A stretch of 43,332 nucleotides of DNA from a bacterium (lineage in GTDB: Bacteria; Sysuimicrobiota; Sysuimicrobiia; Sysuimicrobiales; Segetimicrobiaceae). The DNA is taken from assembly GCA_035703895.1 (NCBI GenBank), contig DASSXJ010000137.1:1-43332 (forward strand), written 5' to 3'. Position numbers and translations under genes: made by a program. Below are positions 8,303 to 17,122 of the stretch, in pieces (position 1 is the first letter of the stretch; every line of letters begins with the position of its first letter). The notes under the pieces were generated by a model. The model was not told the origin of the DNA and searched no databases. It saw only the letters and a list, made by a program, of their open reading frames with translations.

Positions 8303-8494
8303 GTGGCGTCGCGCAGAAAAAAGACGAGACGGATTCAGCGTCCGGCACCGAACGTGGATCAGCAGCGCCCGGCGAATCCACCGGTGCGGGGCCGGCCTCT
8401 GTCCGAGGCGGAAGAGAGAGCCAGAACCCAAGTCGCCAAGATGGAAAAGCGACTCAGAAAGTTGGTCTCGGGCCGCGATCGCGGCCCGAGGTGA
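8303..8494 (+). CDS. Small basic protein, unrecognised
   Basis: A 63-residue very basic protein (MASRRKKTRR at the N-terminus, then proline-rich, then a helix SEAEERARTQVAKMEKRLRKL). It starts with GTG 9 bases after GGAGGTGA, a near-perfect anti-16S match, which is the main reason to accept so short a gene. The composition suggests binding to nucleic acid or ribosomes, but no family is recognised. It is divergent from the creatininase gene and ends 10 bases before the convergent permease stop. Its last codons lie inside a 24-base perfect palindrome. It could be a chance reading frame; ribosome profiling or conservation would settle it. Confidence 0.5.
   Translation: MASRRKKTRRIQRPAPNVDQQRPANPPVRGRPLSEAEERARTQVAKMEKRLRKLVSGRDRGPR
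8467..8490. terminator. 24-base perfect palindrome at convergent gene ends
   Basis: Each half is CTCGGGCCGCGA or its complement, giving a perfect 24-base dyad centred at 8478/8479. It lies over the last codons of the small basic ORF and 15 bases beyond the stop of the convergent permease gene. As RNA it could fold with a 4-base loop and 10 pairs, so it is a candidate factor-independent or Rho-assisted terminator for both genes, but no T-run follows. A protein-binding site is the alternative. Confidence 0.5.
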
Positions 8495-8504
8495 TGGCGG
8501 TCCC

Positions 8505-9383
8505 TCAGATTCGCAGTCTGGGGTCGAGGACGTCCCGGAGGCCGTCGCCGAGGATATTGACGCCCAGGACCGTGAGCATGATCGCGATCCCGGGAAACGT
8601 CGAGATCCACCATCCGTCCCGGAGGTAGTCCCGGCCCTCGCTCAGCATCCGGCCCCACTCGGGGGTGGGCGGCTGGCTCCCCAGGCCGATGAACGAGAGG
8701 CCGGCCGCGGCCAGGATCGCGGTGCCCATCCCCAGAGTCGCCGCGACGATGATCGGCGCCACGACGTTCGGGAGGATGTGCCGGATGAGGATGGTCGAGA
8801 TCGGCACGCCGACGACCCGGGCGGCTTCGACGTACAGCTGTTCTTTGGCGATGAGCACCGATCCTCGGACGAGGCGCGCGTAGAACGGGATCGCAGAGAT
8901 GCCGACCGCGATCATGAGGTTGCGCAGGCTGGGCCCGAGCACGCTGACGATCGCCAGCGCCAGCAGAACGCCCGGGAACGCCAGCATGACGTCGATGAGC
9001 CGCATGAGGAGTCCGTCCACCCTCCCTCCGTAGAACCCGGCCACGAGGCCGACGGCGGTCCCCGCGGTCGCGGCGATCCCGACCGAGATGAAGCCGATGG
9101 TGAGCGAAATGCTGGATCCGTGGATGACCCGGCTGTAGACATCCCGGCCGTACTGATCCGTGCCCATCCAGTGGACTTTGTCGGGCGCGCGAAGTGCAGC
9201 CGCGATGTCGATCTTGGTGGCGCTTTGGGGCGCGAGCACGCTCTGACCGAACGCGATGAGGATGAGCACCATGACGATGCCCATCCCCGCCATGGCCCCC
9301 CTATGCCGGCGCACACTCGGCAGCATGCGCGCCCACGAGGAGCGAGGTGCCCGCGGGGCGATCGGAACGGCCATCTCAGCCAT
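8505..9383 (-). CDS. dppC: Dipeptide/oligopeptide ABC transporter permease (DppC-type)
   Basis: A 292-residue membrane permease with an N-terminal cytoplasmic tail and about six hydrophobic segments. The family motif HWMGTDQYGRDVYSRVIHG is at about residue 70. The coupling loop is EAARVVGVPISTILIRHILPNVV and the C-terminal region LSFIGLGSQPPTPEWGRML is typical of OppC/DppC. The ATG at 9383 overlaps the DppB stop by 8 bases; a second ATG at 9374 is possible. No ATPase genes (DppD/DppF) follow, so the pump must borrow ATPases encoded elsewhere, as is common for these sets. Confidence 0.92.
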   Translation of the reverse strand: MAEMAVPIAPRAPRSSWARMLPSVRRHRGAMAGMGIVMVLILIAFGQSVLAPQSATKIDIAAALRAPDKVHWMGTDQYGRDVYSRVIHGSSISLTIGFISVGIAATAGTAVGLVAGFYGGRVDGLLMRLIDVMLAFPGVLLALAIVSVLGPSLRNLMIAVGISAIPFYARLVRGSVLIAKEQLYVEAARVVGVPISTILIRHILPNVVAPIIVAATLGMGTAILAAAGLSFIGLGSQPPTPEWGRMLSEGRDYLRDGWWISTFPGIAIMLTVLGVNILGDGLRDVLDPRLRI

Positions 9384-10299
9384 AGCGAATCCGCGGATCG
9401 ACCGCGGCGTAGATCACGTCCACCGCGAGGTTGATCAGCACATATCCCAACGCCACGAAGAGCACGATGCCCTGCACCAGCGGAAAGTCTTTGTTCAGGA
9501 TCGCGCCGACGAGGAGCCGGCCGATCCCGGGCCGGCCGAACACGGTTTCAATGAAGACCGTCCCGGCGAGTAACTGGCCGAACTGCAGCCCGAAGATCGT
9601 GATGATCGGGATGAGCGCGTTCTTGAGGCCGTGGCGCAGCACGACCCCCGGGCTCGCCAGCCCCTTCGCCCGCGCGGTGGTCATGTACTCCATCCGCAGC
9701 ACCTCGAGCATGCTCGAGCGGGTGAGCCGGGCGATGATCGCCGCGGCGCCCAGGCCGAGGGCGAGGGCCGGCAGCGGGAGGTGATCGAGCCCGCCCCCGC
9801 CTGTGGCGGGCAGCCACCCGAGGTGCAGGGAGAAGGCGAAGATCAAGAGCAGGCCAAGCCAGAACGAGGGCATCGAGACGCCCACGAGAGCCACCAGCAT
9901 CGAGCCGAGATCCATCCACGAGTTCTGGCGGACCGCGGCGACGATGCCCAACGTCATCCCGACGGCACTGCTCAGGAGAAGGGCTGCGATCGCCAACTGC
10001 ATGGTGGACGGTGCGACTTCGATGATCTCGGTAGTCACCGGACGCCGGTCGCGAATCGAGTCTCCCAGATTACCGTGCGCGGCGTTCCAGACGAACCGGC
10101 CGTACTGCACGGCGAACGGCTCGTTGAGATGCAACTGGGCGCGCATCCTCGCGATCTGCTCCGGATTTGTGACGAACTCGCTCAACATCATCTTGACCGG
10201 GTCGCCCGGGATGAGGAACAGCATCGAGAACACGGCGAGGGTGACGCCGAAGACGACAGGGACGGTGACGAGAAGCCTCGCGGATATATATCGGGTCAC
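9376..10299 (-). CDS. dppB: Dipeptide/oligopeptide ABC transporter permease (DppB-type)
   Basis: A 307-residue permease starting GTG (MTRYISARLLVTVPVVFGVTL). It has the OppB/DppB hallmarks: the LIPGDPV motif early, an extracytoplasmic helical domain, the coupling loop MTTARAKGLASPGVVLRHGLKNALIPIIT and the C-terminal ETVFGRPGIGRLLVGAI. AGAGG precedes the start. It lies 57 bases after the binding-protein stop, separated from it by a strong hairpin that may lower its expression relative to the binding protein. Confidence 0.93.
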   Translation of the reverse strand: MTRYISARLLVTVPVVFGVTLAVFSMLFLIPGDPVKMMLSEFVTNPEQIARMRAQLHLNEPFAVQYGRFVWNAAHGNLGDSIRDRRPVTTEIIEVAPSTMQLAIAALLLSSAVGMTLGIVAAVRQNSWMDLGSMLVALVGVSMPSFWLGLLLIFAFSLHLGWLPATGGGGLDHLPLPALALGLGAAAIIARLTRSSMLEVLRMEYMTTARAKGLASPGVVLRHGLKNALIPIITIFGLQFGQLLAGTVFIETVFGRPGIGRLLVGAILNKDFPLVQGIVLFVALGYVLINLAVDVIYAAVDPRIRYG

Positions 10300-10321
10300 G
10301 GCCTGCCTCTGGAGAAGACGG

Positions 10322-10350
10322 GGCCGGGGCCGGTGAGACCGGCCCCGGCC
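10322..10350 (-). terminator. Intercistronic hairpin between DppA and DppB genes
   Basis: GGCCGGGGCCGGT pairs perfectly with ACCGGCCCCGGCC (13 pairs) around a 3-base loop, 6 bases after the binding-protein stop. No T-run follows. Such a hairpin between a binding-protein gene and its permeases commonly stabilises the upstream mRNA or lets only part of transcription through, giving more binding protein than permease. Confidence 0.55.
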
Positions 10351-10356
10351 GGGCGA

Positions 10357-11958
10357 TTACTTCGCGAGGGACACGTCGGTCAGGATGGGATACGCGGAGT
10401 AGTTGTAGGCGGTGCCCTTGACGTTCCCCCGCATGATCCAGACCGAGAGCTCATCCACCAGGGGCACGGTGACCGCCTGATCGACGAGGATTTTCTCGAT
10501 CCGCAGATAGATCGCCCGCCGCTTCGCGGGGTCAAACTCCACCTTGCCCTCGGTGATCAGCTTGTCCACGTCGGCGTTCGAGTAGCATGCCCAGTTGAAG
10601 TTGCTGTGCACGGTCGCCGAGGAGAATAGTCCGTACATCACGTTGTCCCAGTCGACGGATCGAAGGAACAGCACAGGTCCGTTGGTGGCGCAGTGGTAAT
10701 TGTCCTCGTACCACGGCGGCCTGGCCTGGCTCTTGATCCTCGCATCGACGCCCAACTGGAGCAGCTGCCCCTGCAGCAGCTCGATCTCCGGCAGGTTGCC
10801 GGCGCCGTAGTTGATCGAGTTGATCAGGATCGTGAGCGGCTTGCCGTCCTTCATCCGGACGTTGTTGGGCCCCAACTTCCAGCCGGCCTCGTCGAGGAGC
10901 TGGGCGGCTTTCTGGGGATTGTACGCATACTGTGCGCACAACGCCGGAGCGGGCAGCATCGCCTGGGTGACAGGGGCGCAGGCCGCCTTGCCGAGGCCCT
11001 TATAGACGGACTCGATGAACGCCGCCCGGTTCACCCCATAGTTCAGCGCCTGGCGCACCTTGAGGTCGTTGGTCGGTGGGATCGTGACGTTCAGCACCCA
11101 GATCCGCGGCGCCCCCGGGTAGGGAGTGCGCTCTACCCTGAAGTTCTTGTCCTTTTCTAGCCGTGCGAGGGCCGGCGCCGGAAAGTTTATGGTGCTGACC
11201 ATCTGCGTTTCCCCAGATTCGACTGTCGCCGTCCGGGTCCCCGGCTCGGGGATGATCTTGAACACGATCCGATCGAGGGGGGGTGGCCCCTGGCGATCGC
11301 TCCAGGGCGCCTTGCGGTTGTAGTCGGGGTTGCGGGCGATCGTGATGTGATCCTTCTGCGAGTACTCGGTCACGAGAAACGCCCCGCTGCCCACCGGTTT
11401 CTGGTTGACCGCGTCGCCCTGCGTTGGCGTGGTCTTCGGCGAGATCAGCGCGAGGGTTCCGCCGCTCGCATAGACCAGGAATGGCGCGTTGGCTTCCTTG
11501 AAGCTTACTTGAACCGTGTAATCATCGATCACTTTGGAGCCCGCGTATCCGATCAGCGCGAGCAGCGCCCCGCCCGCTTTGAAGTTGGGGTCGACGATCC
11601 GGTCGAAGTTCCACTTGACCGCCGCGGCGTTGAGCGGTGCCCCGTCGCTGAACTTGACGTCCTTCCGGAGGGTGAAGGTGTAGGACTTCCCATCCGGGGA
11701 CACCTTGTAGGCGGTGGCCAGCCAGGGCACGACCTTGCCGTCTGTCCCCTGGTACATGAGGTTCTCCATGACACTCGAGGTGATCTGGTACGTCACCGCC
11801 GAGGGTGAGGCGTGGGGGTCGATCGTCGGCGGCTCCTGGTCCAACCCCACCGTGAGGGTGCTGCCGGGGGTTGGTGCGGCTCCCGCCCCCGTGCCGGCCA
11901 GCGCCAGCACGAGAACGGCGACGGCCGCCGCCCACCACGCGCGTGGTTCAGTTCGCAT
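10357..11958 (-). CDS. Peptide/nickel-type ABC transporter substrate-binding protein (family 5)
   Basis: A 533-residue exported binding protein of the DppA/OppA family. A signal peptide (WWAAAVAVLVLALAGTGAGA) is followed by the family start LTVGLDQEPPTIDPHASPSAVTYQI. The segment DGKSYTFTLRKDVKFSDGAPLNAAAVKWNFDRI is diagnostic. No lipobox is present. ATG 11958 is chosen because GGGAGGG lies 7 bases upstream; a GTG one codon earlier is also possible. Ligands of the family range from peptides to glycosides, opines and heme, so the dipeptide label is only a class name. It is the first gene of the leftward set with the two permeases. Confidence 0.93.
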   Translation of the reverse strand: MRTEPRAWWAAAVAVLVLALAGTGAGAAPTPGSTLTVGLDQEPPTIDPHASPSAVTYQITSSVMENLMYQGTDGKVVPWLATAYKVSPDGKSYTFTLRKDVKFSDGAPLNAAAVKWNFDRIVDPNFKAGGALLALIGYAGSKVIDDYTVQVSFKEANAPFLVYASGGTLALISPKTTPTQGDAVNQKPVGSGAFLVTEYSQKDHITIARNPDYNRKAPWSDRQGPPPLDRIVFKIIPEPGTRTATVESGETQMVSTINFPAPALARLEKDKNFRVERTPYPGAPRIWVLNVTIPPTNDLKVRQALNYGVNRAAFIESVYKGLGKAACAPVTQAMLPAPALCAQYAYNPQKAAQLLDEAGWKLGPNNVRMKDGKPLTILINSINYGAGNLPEIELLQGQLLQLGVDARIKSQARPPWYEDNYHCATNGPVLFLRSVDWDNVMYGLFSSATVHSNFNWACYSNADVDKLITEGKVEFDPAKRRAIYLRIEKILVDQAVTVPLVDELSVWIMRGNVKGTAYNYSAYPILTDVSLAK

Positions 11959-12132
11959 CACACATCCCTCCCCTGAATGCGCATAGGACGCACCGGCCCT
12001 TTGGATGGATAGGCAAATGCGGCGAGTTCACGCTGTGATCGAGATGTGGCGACCGCGTGCTCCGGCGCGGGGTCGCAGGACCCCACTTTGGGATTCGGCG
12101 AAAACGGCCAGGCCCCTGGTTCCGGGCTCGGG

Positions 12133-13167
12133 TTACTCGGTCGGCGCCGGCTGGGTCGCGGGGACGGGGAAGACCGCTTCGCGCAGATACCGGGCCGCGT
12201 CCTCCGGAGGGACGGTGTTGATGTAAAAGCCCGACCCCCACTCGAACCCGGCCACCTGGGAGAGGCGCGGGATGATCTCGATGTGCCAGTGATAGAAATG
12301 GCCGACCTTGGTATCGTACGGGGCGGTGTGGATAATGTAGTTGTATGGGGGGTTGCTGAGGCATTGGTACAGGCGTCCCAGCGTCTGGTGCATGATGTCG
12401 GCGAGGGCAGCGATCTGATCGTTACCGATGTTGCCGAAGCTGGCCTCGTGACGCTTTGGCACGACCCAGCATTCAAATGGGCACCAGGCGGCAAATGGGG
12501 CGAACGAGAGGAATTCGTCGTTCTCCCACACGACGCGGAACCGCCCCTCCGCTTCCTGCTTGAGCACGTCGCAGTACACGCAGCGTCCTTCGCGGGCGAA
12601 GTGCGCCTGGGCGCCTTCGAGCTCTTCCGTTGCCCGCTTCGGCACGATCGGCAGCGCGATCAATTGGGAGTGGGGATGGCTCAGCGAGGCCCCCGCCGGC
12701 CGCCCGTGGTTCCGAAACAACAGGAGGTACTTGAAGCGGTCGTCTCGGTCGAGGTCGCGATATCGTTCCCGGTACATCCAGAACGCCGTGCGGATCTGCG
12801 CCGGAAGCATGGTGGCGGGGTGGAGCGCGTGTTGAGGGGTCTCGATGATGACCTCGTGGGCGCCCAAGCCGCCCATCGTCTCGAAGAGGCCGTCGACGGC
12901 CACCTGCGCCGTCCCCTCGATGCGCAGCGCCGGAAATTTATTGGCGACGACGCGGACTTCCCACCCGGGTGAGTTGGGAGCCGTCCCGGGACGCCGGACC
13001 GCGGCGATCTCCGGTGGCGTCCGCCCCTCCTGTCCTTCGCAGAACGGACAGGACGCGGAGTGGTTTTGCAGCGGCTCCCCGGGCGGGAAATCGGTCGGGC
13101 GCGCCGCGCGCTCCGTGGCAATGATTACCCACCGGCGGGTAATCGGGTCCTTCCGTAGCTCAGGCAC
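12133..13167 (-). CDS. galT: Galactose-1-phosphate uridylyltransferase
   Basis: A 344-residue nucleotidyltransferase of the HIT superfamily that exchanges UMP between UDP-glucose and galactose-1-phosphate. The active-site H-x-H-x-Q is His164-Pro-His166-Ser-Gln168 (HPHSQ), with His166 as the likely nucleophile. A zinc-type Cys40-x-x-Cys43 sits in CPFCEG. The N-terminus PELRKDPITRRWVIIATERAARP is characteristic. It starts at GTG 13167, 56 bases after the glycogen synthase stop in the same direction. Because no other Leloir gene is nearby, it may act on other sugar-1-phosphates linked to glycogen or starch metabolism (inference). Confidence 0.93.
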   Translation of the reverse strand: MPELRKDPITRRWVIIATERAARPTDFPPGEPLQNHSASCPFCEGQEGRTPPEIAAVRRPGTAPNSPGWEVRVVANKFPALRIEGTAQVAVDGLFETMGGLGAHEVIIETPQHALHPATMLPAQIRTAFWMYRERYRDLDRDDRFKYLLLFRNHGRPAGASLSHPHSQLIALPIVPKRATEELEGAQAHFAREGRCVYCDVLKQEAEGRFRVVWENDEFLSFAPFAAWCPFECWVVPKRHEASFGNIGNDQIAALADIMHQTLGRLYQCLSNPPYNYIIHTAPYDTKVGHFYHWHIEIIPRLSQVAGFEWGSGFYINTVPPEDAARYLREAVFPVPATQPAPTE

Positions 13168-13223
13168 TGCGCCACCACGTCCTTTCGCCGTTCCTCATCC
13201 TAGGTGCACTTCCCCGATGAGTT

Positions 13224-14720
13224 CTAGACTCTTGACGGAACCCCGGCTCCGGCCCGCGCCGCGACGACCCGGCGGTACGCCGCGACGTATCGGTCCGCCG
13301 ACCTGCCCCACGAGAAATCCTGGCGCATCCCCACGGCCTGAAGCCGCCGCCAGACCTCCGGCTTCCGGAATGTCACGAGGGCTCTCGTGACGGCGCCGAG
13401 GAGTGCGTCGGATGAATACCCCTCGAACACAAACCCGTTCGCGATCCCGCGCGCGCGGGCGTCGGGGGTGGCGTCGACGATCGTATCGGCGAGCCCGCCG
13501 GTCTTCCGCACCACCGGAACGGTGCCGTACCGGAGGCTGTAGAGCTGGTTGAGCCCGGACGGTTCGTAACGGGACGGCATGAGGAAGATGTCGGCGCCGG
13601 CTTCGATGCGGTGCGCGAGGGTCTCGTCAAACCCCAGGGTCACCGCCGCGCGTCCTCGATACCGCTCCCCGATCTCCTGAAATCGCGTGTGATAGGCCGG
13701 GTCCCCGGTGCCGAGGAGGGCGAACTGCGCGCCCATGTCCATCAGCGTCTCGATGATCGCCGAGACCAGGTCGAGGCCTTTCTGGTCCGCGAGCCGGGTG
13801 ATCATGCCGATGAGCGGCGCGCGCGGCTCGGGGGCCAGCCCCAACGCCCGCTGCAGCTGCTCCTTGCACGCGGCTTTGCCCGTGAGGTCCTCGGGCGTGT
13901 AGGTGGCCGGGATCAACCGGTCGGTCGCCGGATCCCATGCGGCGTAGTCGACCCCGTTCAAGATCCCAACGAGCGAGCCCGCGCGGTTGCGGAGCACGCC
14001 CTCGAGACCGCAGCCGAACTCCTCGGTCTGGATCTCGCGCGCATATTGTGCGCTGACTGTGCTGAGGAGATCGGCGAAGACGAGCCCGCCCTTGAGGAGG
14101 TTGATCTTCCCGTAGAACTCGATCCCGGCCGGGGTGAACATGTCTGCGGTCAGGCCCGTGACGGGCAGCTGCTCGGGCGGGAACAGGCCTTGGTAGGCGA
14201 GGTTGTGTACGGTGAAGAGGGTGCCGGTATTCGCGGTCACCGCGTCGCGCGGTTCCACACGAAGCCAGACAGGGAGCAGCGCGGTCTGCCAGTCCTGGCA
14301 GTGCAGGACCTGGGGCGACCAGCCGATGTGCCGCAACAAGGCGAGCGTGCCTCGGCAGAATGCCGTGAACCGCTCGAGATTGTCCGGATAGTCGTGCCCG
14401 CCCTCACCGTAGAGCCCCGGACGGTCGAAGTACCGGTTGCTGGCGACGAGATGCACGGGCACGGCGCTCCCCGGCAGCCGTGATTCGAAAAACTGAACCG
14501 GTACCCGGGCGGTTCCGAGGGGCACCGCCGCCTCCCCGATCGGCCGGAAGGCGAATCGGTCGCGATTGATCGATTGATACGCCGGAAGCGCGACGCGGAC
14601 GTCGCACCCCGCATCCGCGAGGGCCCGTGGGAGCGCTCCCGCCACATCGGCCAGGCCGCCCGTTTTGGCGAACGGCACCGCCTCGGAGGTGCAGACGCAC
14701 ACCCGCAGGCGATCGCTCAT
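13224..14720 (-). CDS. glgA: Glycogen/starch synthase (GT5)
   Basis: A 498-residue GT-B glycosyltransferase that extends alpha-1,4-glucan from ADP-glucose (or UDP-glucose). The N-terminal KTGGLADVAGALPRAL motif (Lys19) binds the sugar nucleotide. The C-terminal half has LIGMITRLADQKGLDLV and the catalytic-loop MPSRYEPSGLNQLYSLRYGTVPVVRKTGGLADTI. Length matches bacterial GlgA. The ATG at 14720 has no clear ribosome site. It is divergent from the LivK-type gene, with 246 bases between them, and leads the galT gene in a two-gene leftward unit. Confidence 0.95.
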   Translation of the reverse strand: MSDRLRVCVCTSEAVPFAKTGGLADVAGALPRALADAGCDVRVALPAYQSINRDRFAFRPIGEAAVPLGTARVPVQFFESRLPGSAVPVHLVASNRYFDRPGLYGEGGHDYPDNLERFTAFCRGTLALLRHIGWSPQVLHCQDWQTALLPVWLRVEPRDAVTANTGTLFTVHNLAYQGLFPPEQLPVTGLTADMFTPAGIEFYGKINLLKGGLVFADLLSTVSAQYAREIQTEEFGCGLEGVLRNRAGSLVGILNGVDYAAWDPATDRLIPATYTPEDLTGKAACKEQLQRALGLAPEPRAPLIGMITRLADQKGLDLVSAIIETLMDMGAQFALLGTGDPAYHTRFQEIGERYRGRAAVTLGFDETLAHRIEAGADIFLMPSRYEPSGLNQLYSLRYGTVPVVRKTGGLADTIVDATPDARARGIANGFVFEGYSSDALLGAVTRALVTFRKPEVWRRLQAVGMRQDFSWGRSADRYVAAYRRVVAARAGAGVPSRV

Positions 14721-14966
14721 GGGCGCGGGGCAAAGATGCGACGCACGAGGTCAATTCCCACGACGCCCGGTGTTCGCCATGAGCGAAACGGGTCCTTCAT
14801 ACGTTCGCGTGGAACCTCGCCCGCGCTTCATCCGTTCGAAGGAGGGATACCGCCGCCCTGAACCCTTCGTTTGGGGATCAGGTGCTGGTGCAGGAGGTCC
14901 TCGGGTGTGGCCGGAACATACCGGGCGACCGTCGTCACACCAGGGCGTCATCAGGGAGGGATGTGC

Positions 14967-16199
14967 ATGCGGTCATACACGAGGGCGATGTTTGCAGTAG
15001 TCATCGTGCCCGCGCTGCTCCTGGGCCTGGTGACGACCGGGCAGCCCGCTCCGTCCGAGATCAAGATCGGAGCGGTCCTGCCGCTCACCGGGCCGTTCGT
15101 CGCCTCGGGGCAGTACTTCAAGCAAGGCTACACGATGGCGATCGACGAGATCAACAAGGCCGGCGGGCTCGACGTCGGCGGCCAGAAGTACACGGTCAGC
15201 CTGACGATCCTGGACGACGGCAGTGACGCGACGCGCTCCCGGAGCCTCGTGGAAAAACTGGTCACCGACCAGCACGTCAACTTCCTCCTCGGAGGCTACG
15301 ACACGTCCCTGGTCGAGGCGCAAGAAGTCGTCCCCGATCAGTACAAGATTCCGTACGTCGAGGGCGGCGGGGCGGCCTCGGAGATCTTCAAGCGCGGCTA
15401 CAAGTACGTGTTTGGCACCCTGGCCAGCATCTACAACATGGGCAAGTTCACCGCGGACTTTATCAGCGCCCAGCAGTCGGCGGGGAAGCTGCCGAAGCCG
15501 CTCACGATCGCGCTCGTGTGGGAGAACACGGACCACGGAAAAGACTATGAGACGGCCTTGGTCGAGGAAGCGCAGAAGCACCCGGACCTGTTCAAGATCG
15601 TGCTGAACCAGCCGTTCCAGCTGAACGGGAGCGACTTCAGCCCGCTCCTCCAGCAGGTGAAGGCGTCCAACGCGCAGGCGTTTCTCTCCGACGCCCACCT
15701 GCCCGATTTCATCACGATGCACCGCCAGTATCTGCAGCTCGGCCTCTACCACCAGTTCGTCACCTACGGCGGCCGGGGACCGGACCAGCGGGGCCGGCAG
15801 GCGCTCGGACCGGGCGCCGATTACCTCGTCGCCGCGGTGTGGTGGACCCCCGCGCTCAAGGACCCGGCCTCGCAGCTCTTTACCGAGAAATACATGCAGC
15901 AGTACCATCAGATACCCGATTGGTTCCAAGCCCTCTCGTACGACACCGCCCGGGTGCTCTTCCAGGCGATCCGCGAGGCCAAGAGCCTCAACGGACCGGT
16001 GGTGCGCGATGTCCTCTCCAAGCTCGTGATGCGGAACTCGCTGCTGCCCGGCGGCGTGATCCGCTTTGCGCCCGACGGCCAGATCATCGCGCCGTACGTA
16101 ATGGTGCAAAACACGCCGGGCAACACCGTGCGAATCGTCTGGCCCAAGAAGCTGCCTGAAGCGCGGGACCCCAGCCTCCCGATGCCTCACGTGCAGTAG
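14967..16199 (+). CDS. Branched-chain amino acid-type ABC transporter substrate-binding protein
   Basis: A 410-residue exported binding protein of the LivK/Leu-Ile-Val family (type I periplasmic fold). The signal peptide is MRSYTRAMFAVVIVPALLLGLVTTG, followed by the family opening EIKIGAVLPLTGPFVASGQYFKQGYTMAIDEINKAGG. ATG 14967 is chosen over ATG 14961 because AGGGAGGG ends directly before the latter, leaving a 6-base spacer to the former. It heads a five-gene rightward importer operon. Relatives bind aliphatic amino acids, amides, urea or aromatic acids; the ligand is not evident. Confidence 0.93.
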   Translation: MRSYTRAMFAVVIVPALLLGLVTTGQPAPSEIKIGAVLPLTGPFVASGQYFKQGYTMAIDEINKAGGLDVGGQKYTVSLTILDDGSDATRSRSLVEKLVTDQHVNFLLGGYDTSLVEAQEVVPDQYKIPYVEGGGAASEIFKRGYKYVFGTLASIYNMGKFTADFISAQQSAGKLPKPLTIALVWENTDHGKDYETALVEEAQKHPDLFKIVLNQPFQLNGSDFSPLLQQVKASNAQAFLSDAHLPDFITMHRQYLQLGLYHQFVTYGGRGPDQRGRQALGPGADYLVAAVWWTPALKDPASQLFTEKYMQQYHQIPDWFQALSYDTARVLFQAIREAKSLNGPVVRDVLSKLVMRNSLLPGGVIRFAPDGQIIAPYVMVQNTPGNTVRIVWPKKLPEARDPSLPMPHVQ

Positions 16200-16227
16200 C
16201 GGGAGGGTCAGGCGGGATCAGGCGGAG

Positions 16228-17109
16228 GTGTTCTCGGCCCAGAACTTGATCTCGATCGGCATCGCTGCGCTGTTGACCGCGGGGCTGTACGCCATTATGT
16301 CGTACGGCCTCGCGATCATTTACGGGGTCATGAAGGTCATCAACCTCAGCCACGCGGGGTTTCTGATGCTGGGCGCATTCATGACCCTCGTGTACTTCCA
16401 GTGGTGGCATCTCGATCCGGTCGCGGGGGCGTTCGTCAACCTCCCGGTGTTCTTCGTGGCCGGGTGGGTGGTCTATCGGATTCTGGTCCGCCGCGTCGCG
16501 ACGGCGCTGCCGATCGCCTCGCTGCTGCTGCTCTTTGGCCTGTGGTTGGTGATCCAAAACCTCGCCGTGGCGATCTGGGGAGGCGAAGATCAGTCGATCA
16601 TCACCTCGTACACGTACAAGGCGCTGACCCTCTTTGGGTTTCGCATCCCGGTGACGCGGCTGATTGTGTTCGCCGTGGCGCTCGCGGTGCTCAGCATCCT
16701 CCACTTTGCCCTGGGCCACACCTTCATCGGCAAGGCGCTCCGCGCCACCGTCCAGGATCCGACGGCTGGGCTGCTCGTGGGCATCGACACCGAGCAGATC
16801 AGCGCGATGGCGTTCGGGCTGGGGACGGCGTTCGCCGGCTTCGCGGGGAGCCTGCTCACGCTCCTCTTCAGCTTCAATCCGGATTTCGGCGGATCGTTTC
16901 AGCTCAAGAGCTTCACGATCATCGTGCTGGGCGGACTGGAGAACCTCGCCGGTGTGACGGTAGGGGCGGCGGTCCTCGCGTTCACCGAGTCGTATGCGGT
17001 GTTGTTCATGCGGGCCAGCCTGCAAAACGTGATCGCGTACGCCCTCCTCGTCGTGGCGCTCGTCGTGATGCCCGGCGGGATCGGGCAGTTCCTCCAGCGG
17101 CGGTCCTGA
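16228..17109 (+). CDS. livH: LivH-type ABC transporter permease
   Basis: A 293-residue inner-membrane permease with about eight hydrophobic segments. The family motifs are YGLAIIYGVMKVINLSHAGFLMLGAF near the N-terminus and GLGTAFAGFAGSLLTLLF with KSFTIIVLGGLENLAGVTVGA near the C-terminus. It starts with GTG at 16228, 28 bases after the binding-protein stop. It forms the membrane channel together with the LivM-type protein. Confidence 0.93.
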   Translation: MFSAQNLISIGIAALLTAGLYAIMSYGLAIIYGVMKVINLSHAGFLMLGAFMTLVYFQWWHLDPVAGAFVNLPVFFVAGWVVYRILVRRVATALPIASLLLLFGLWLVIQNLAVAIWGGEDQSIITSYTYKALTLFGFRIPVTRLIVFAVALAVLSILHFALGHTFIGKALRATVQDPTAGLLVGIDTEQISAMAFGLGTAFAGFAGSLLTLLFSFNPDFGGSFQLKSFTIIVLGGLENLAGVTVGAAVLAFTESYAVLFMRASLQNVIAYALLVVALVVMPGGIGQFLQRRS

Positions 17110-17122
17110 CCATCCACCCGTG

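Noticed and set aside
10270-10290. AT-rich GATATATATC as a promoter
   Set aside because: It lies within the first codons of the DppB-like gene and has no partner hexamer.
14973-16190. Minus-strand frame of 405 codons opposite the LivK-type gene
   Set aside because: It is a shadow of a well-supported binding protein, with no start signal.
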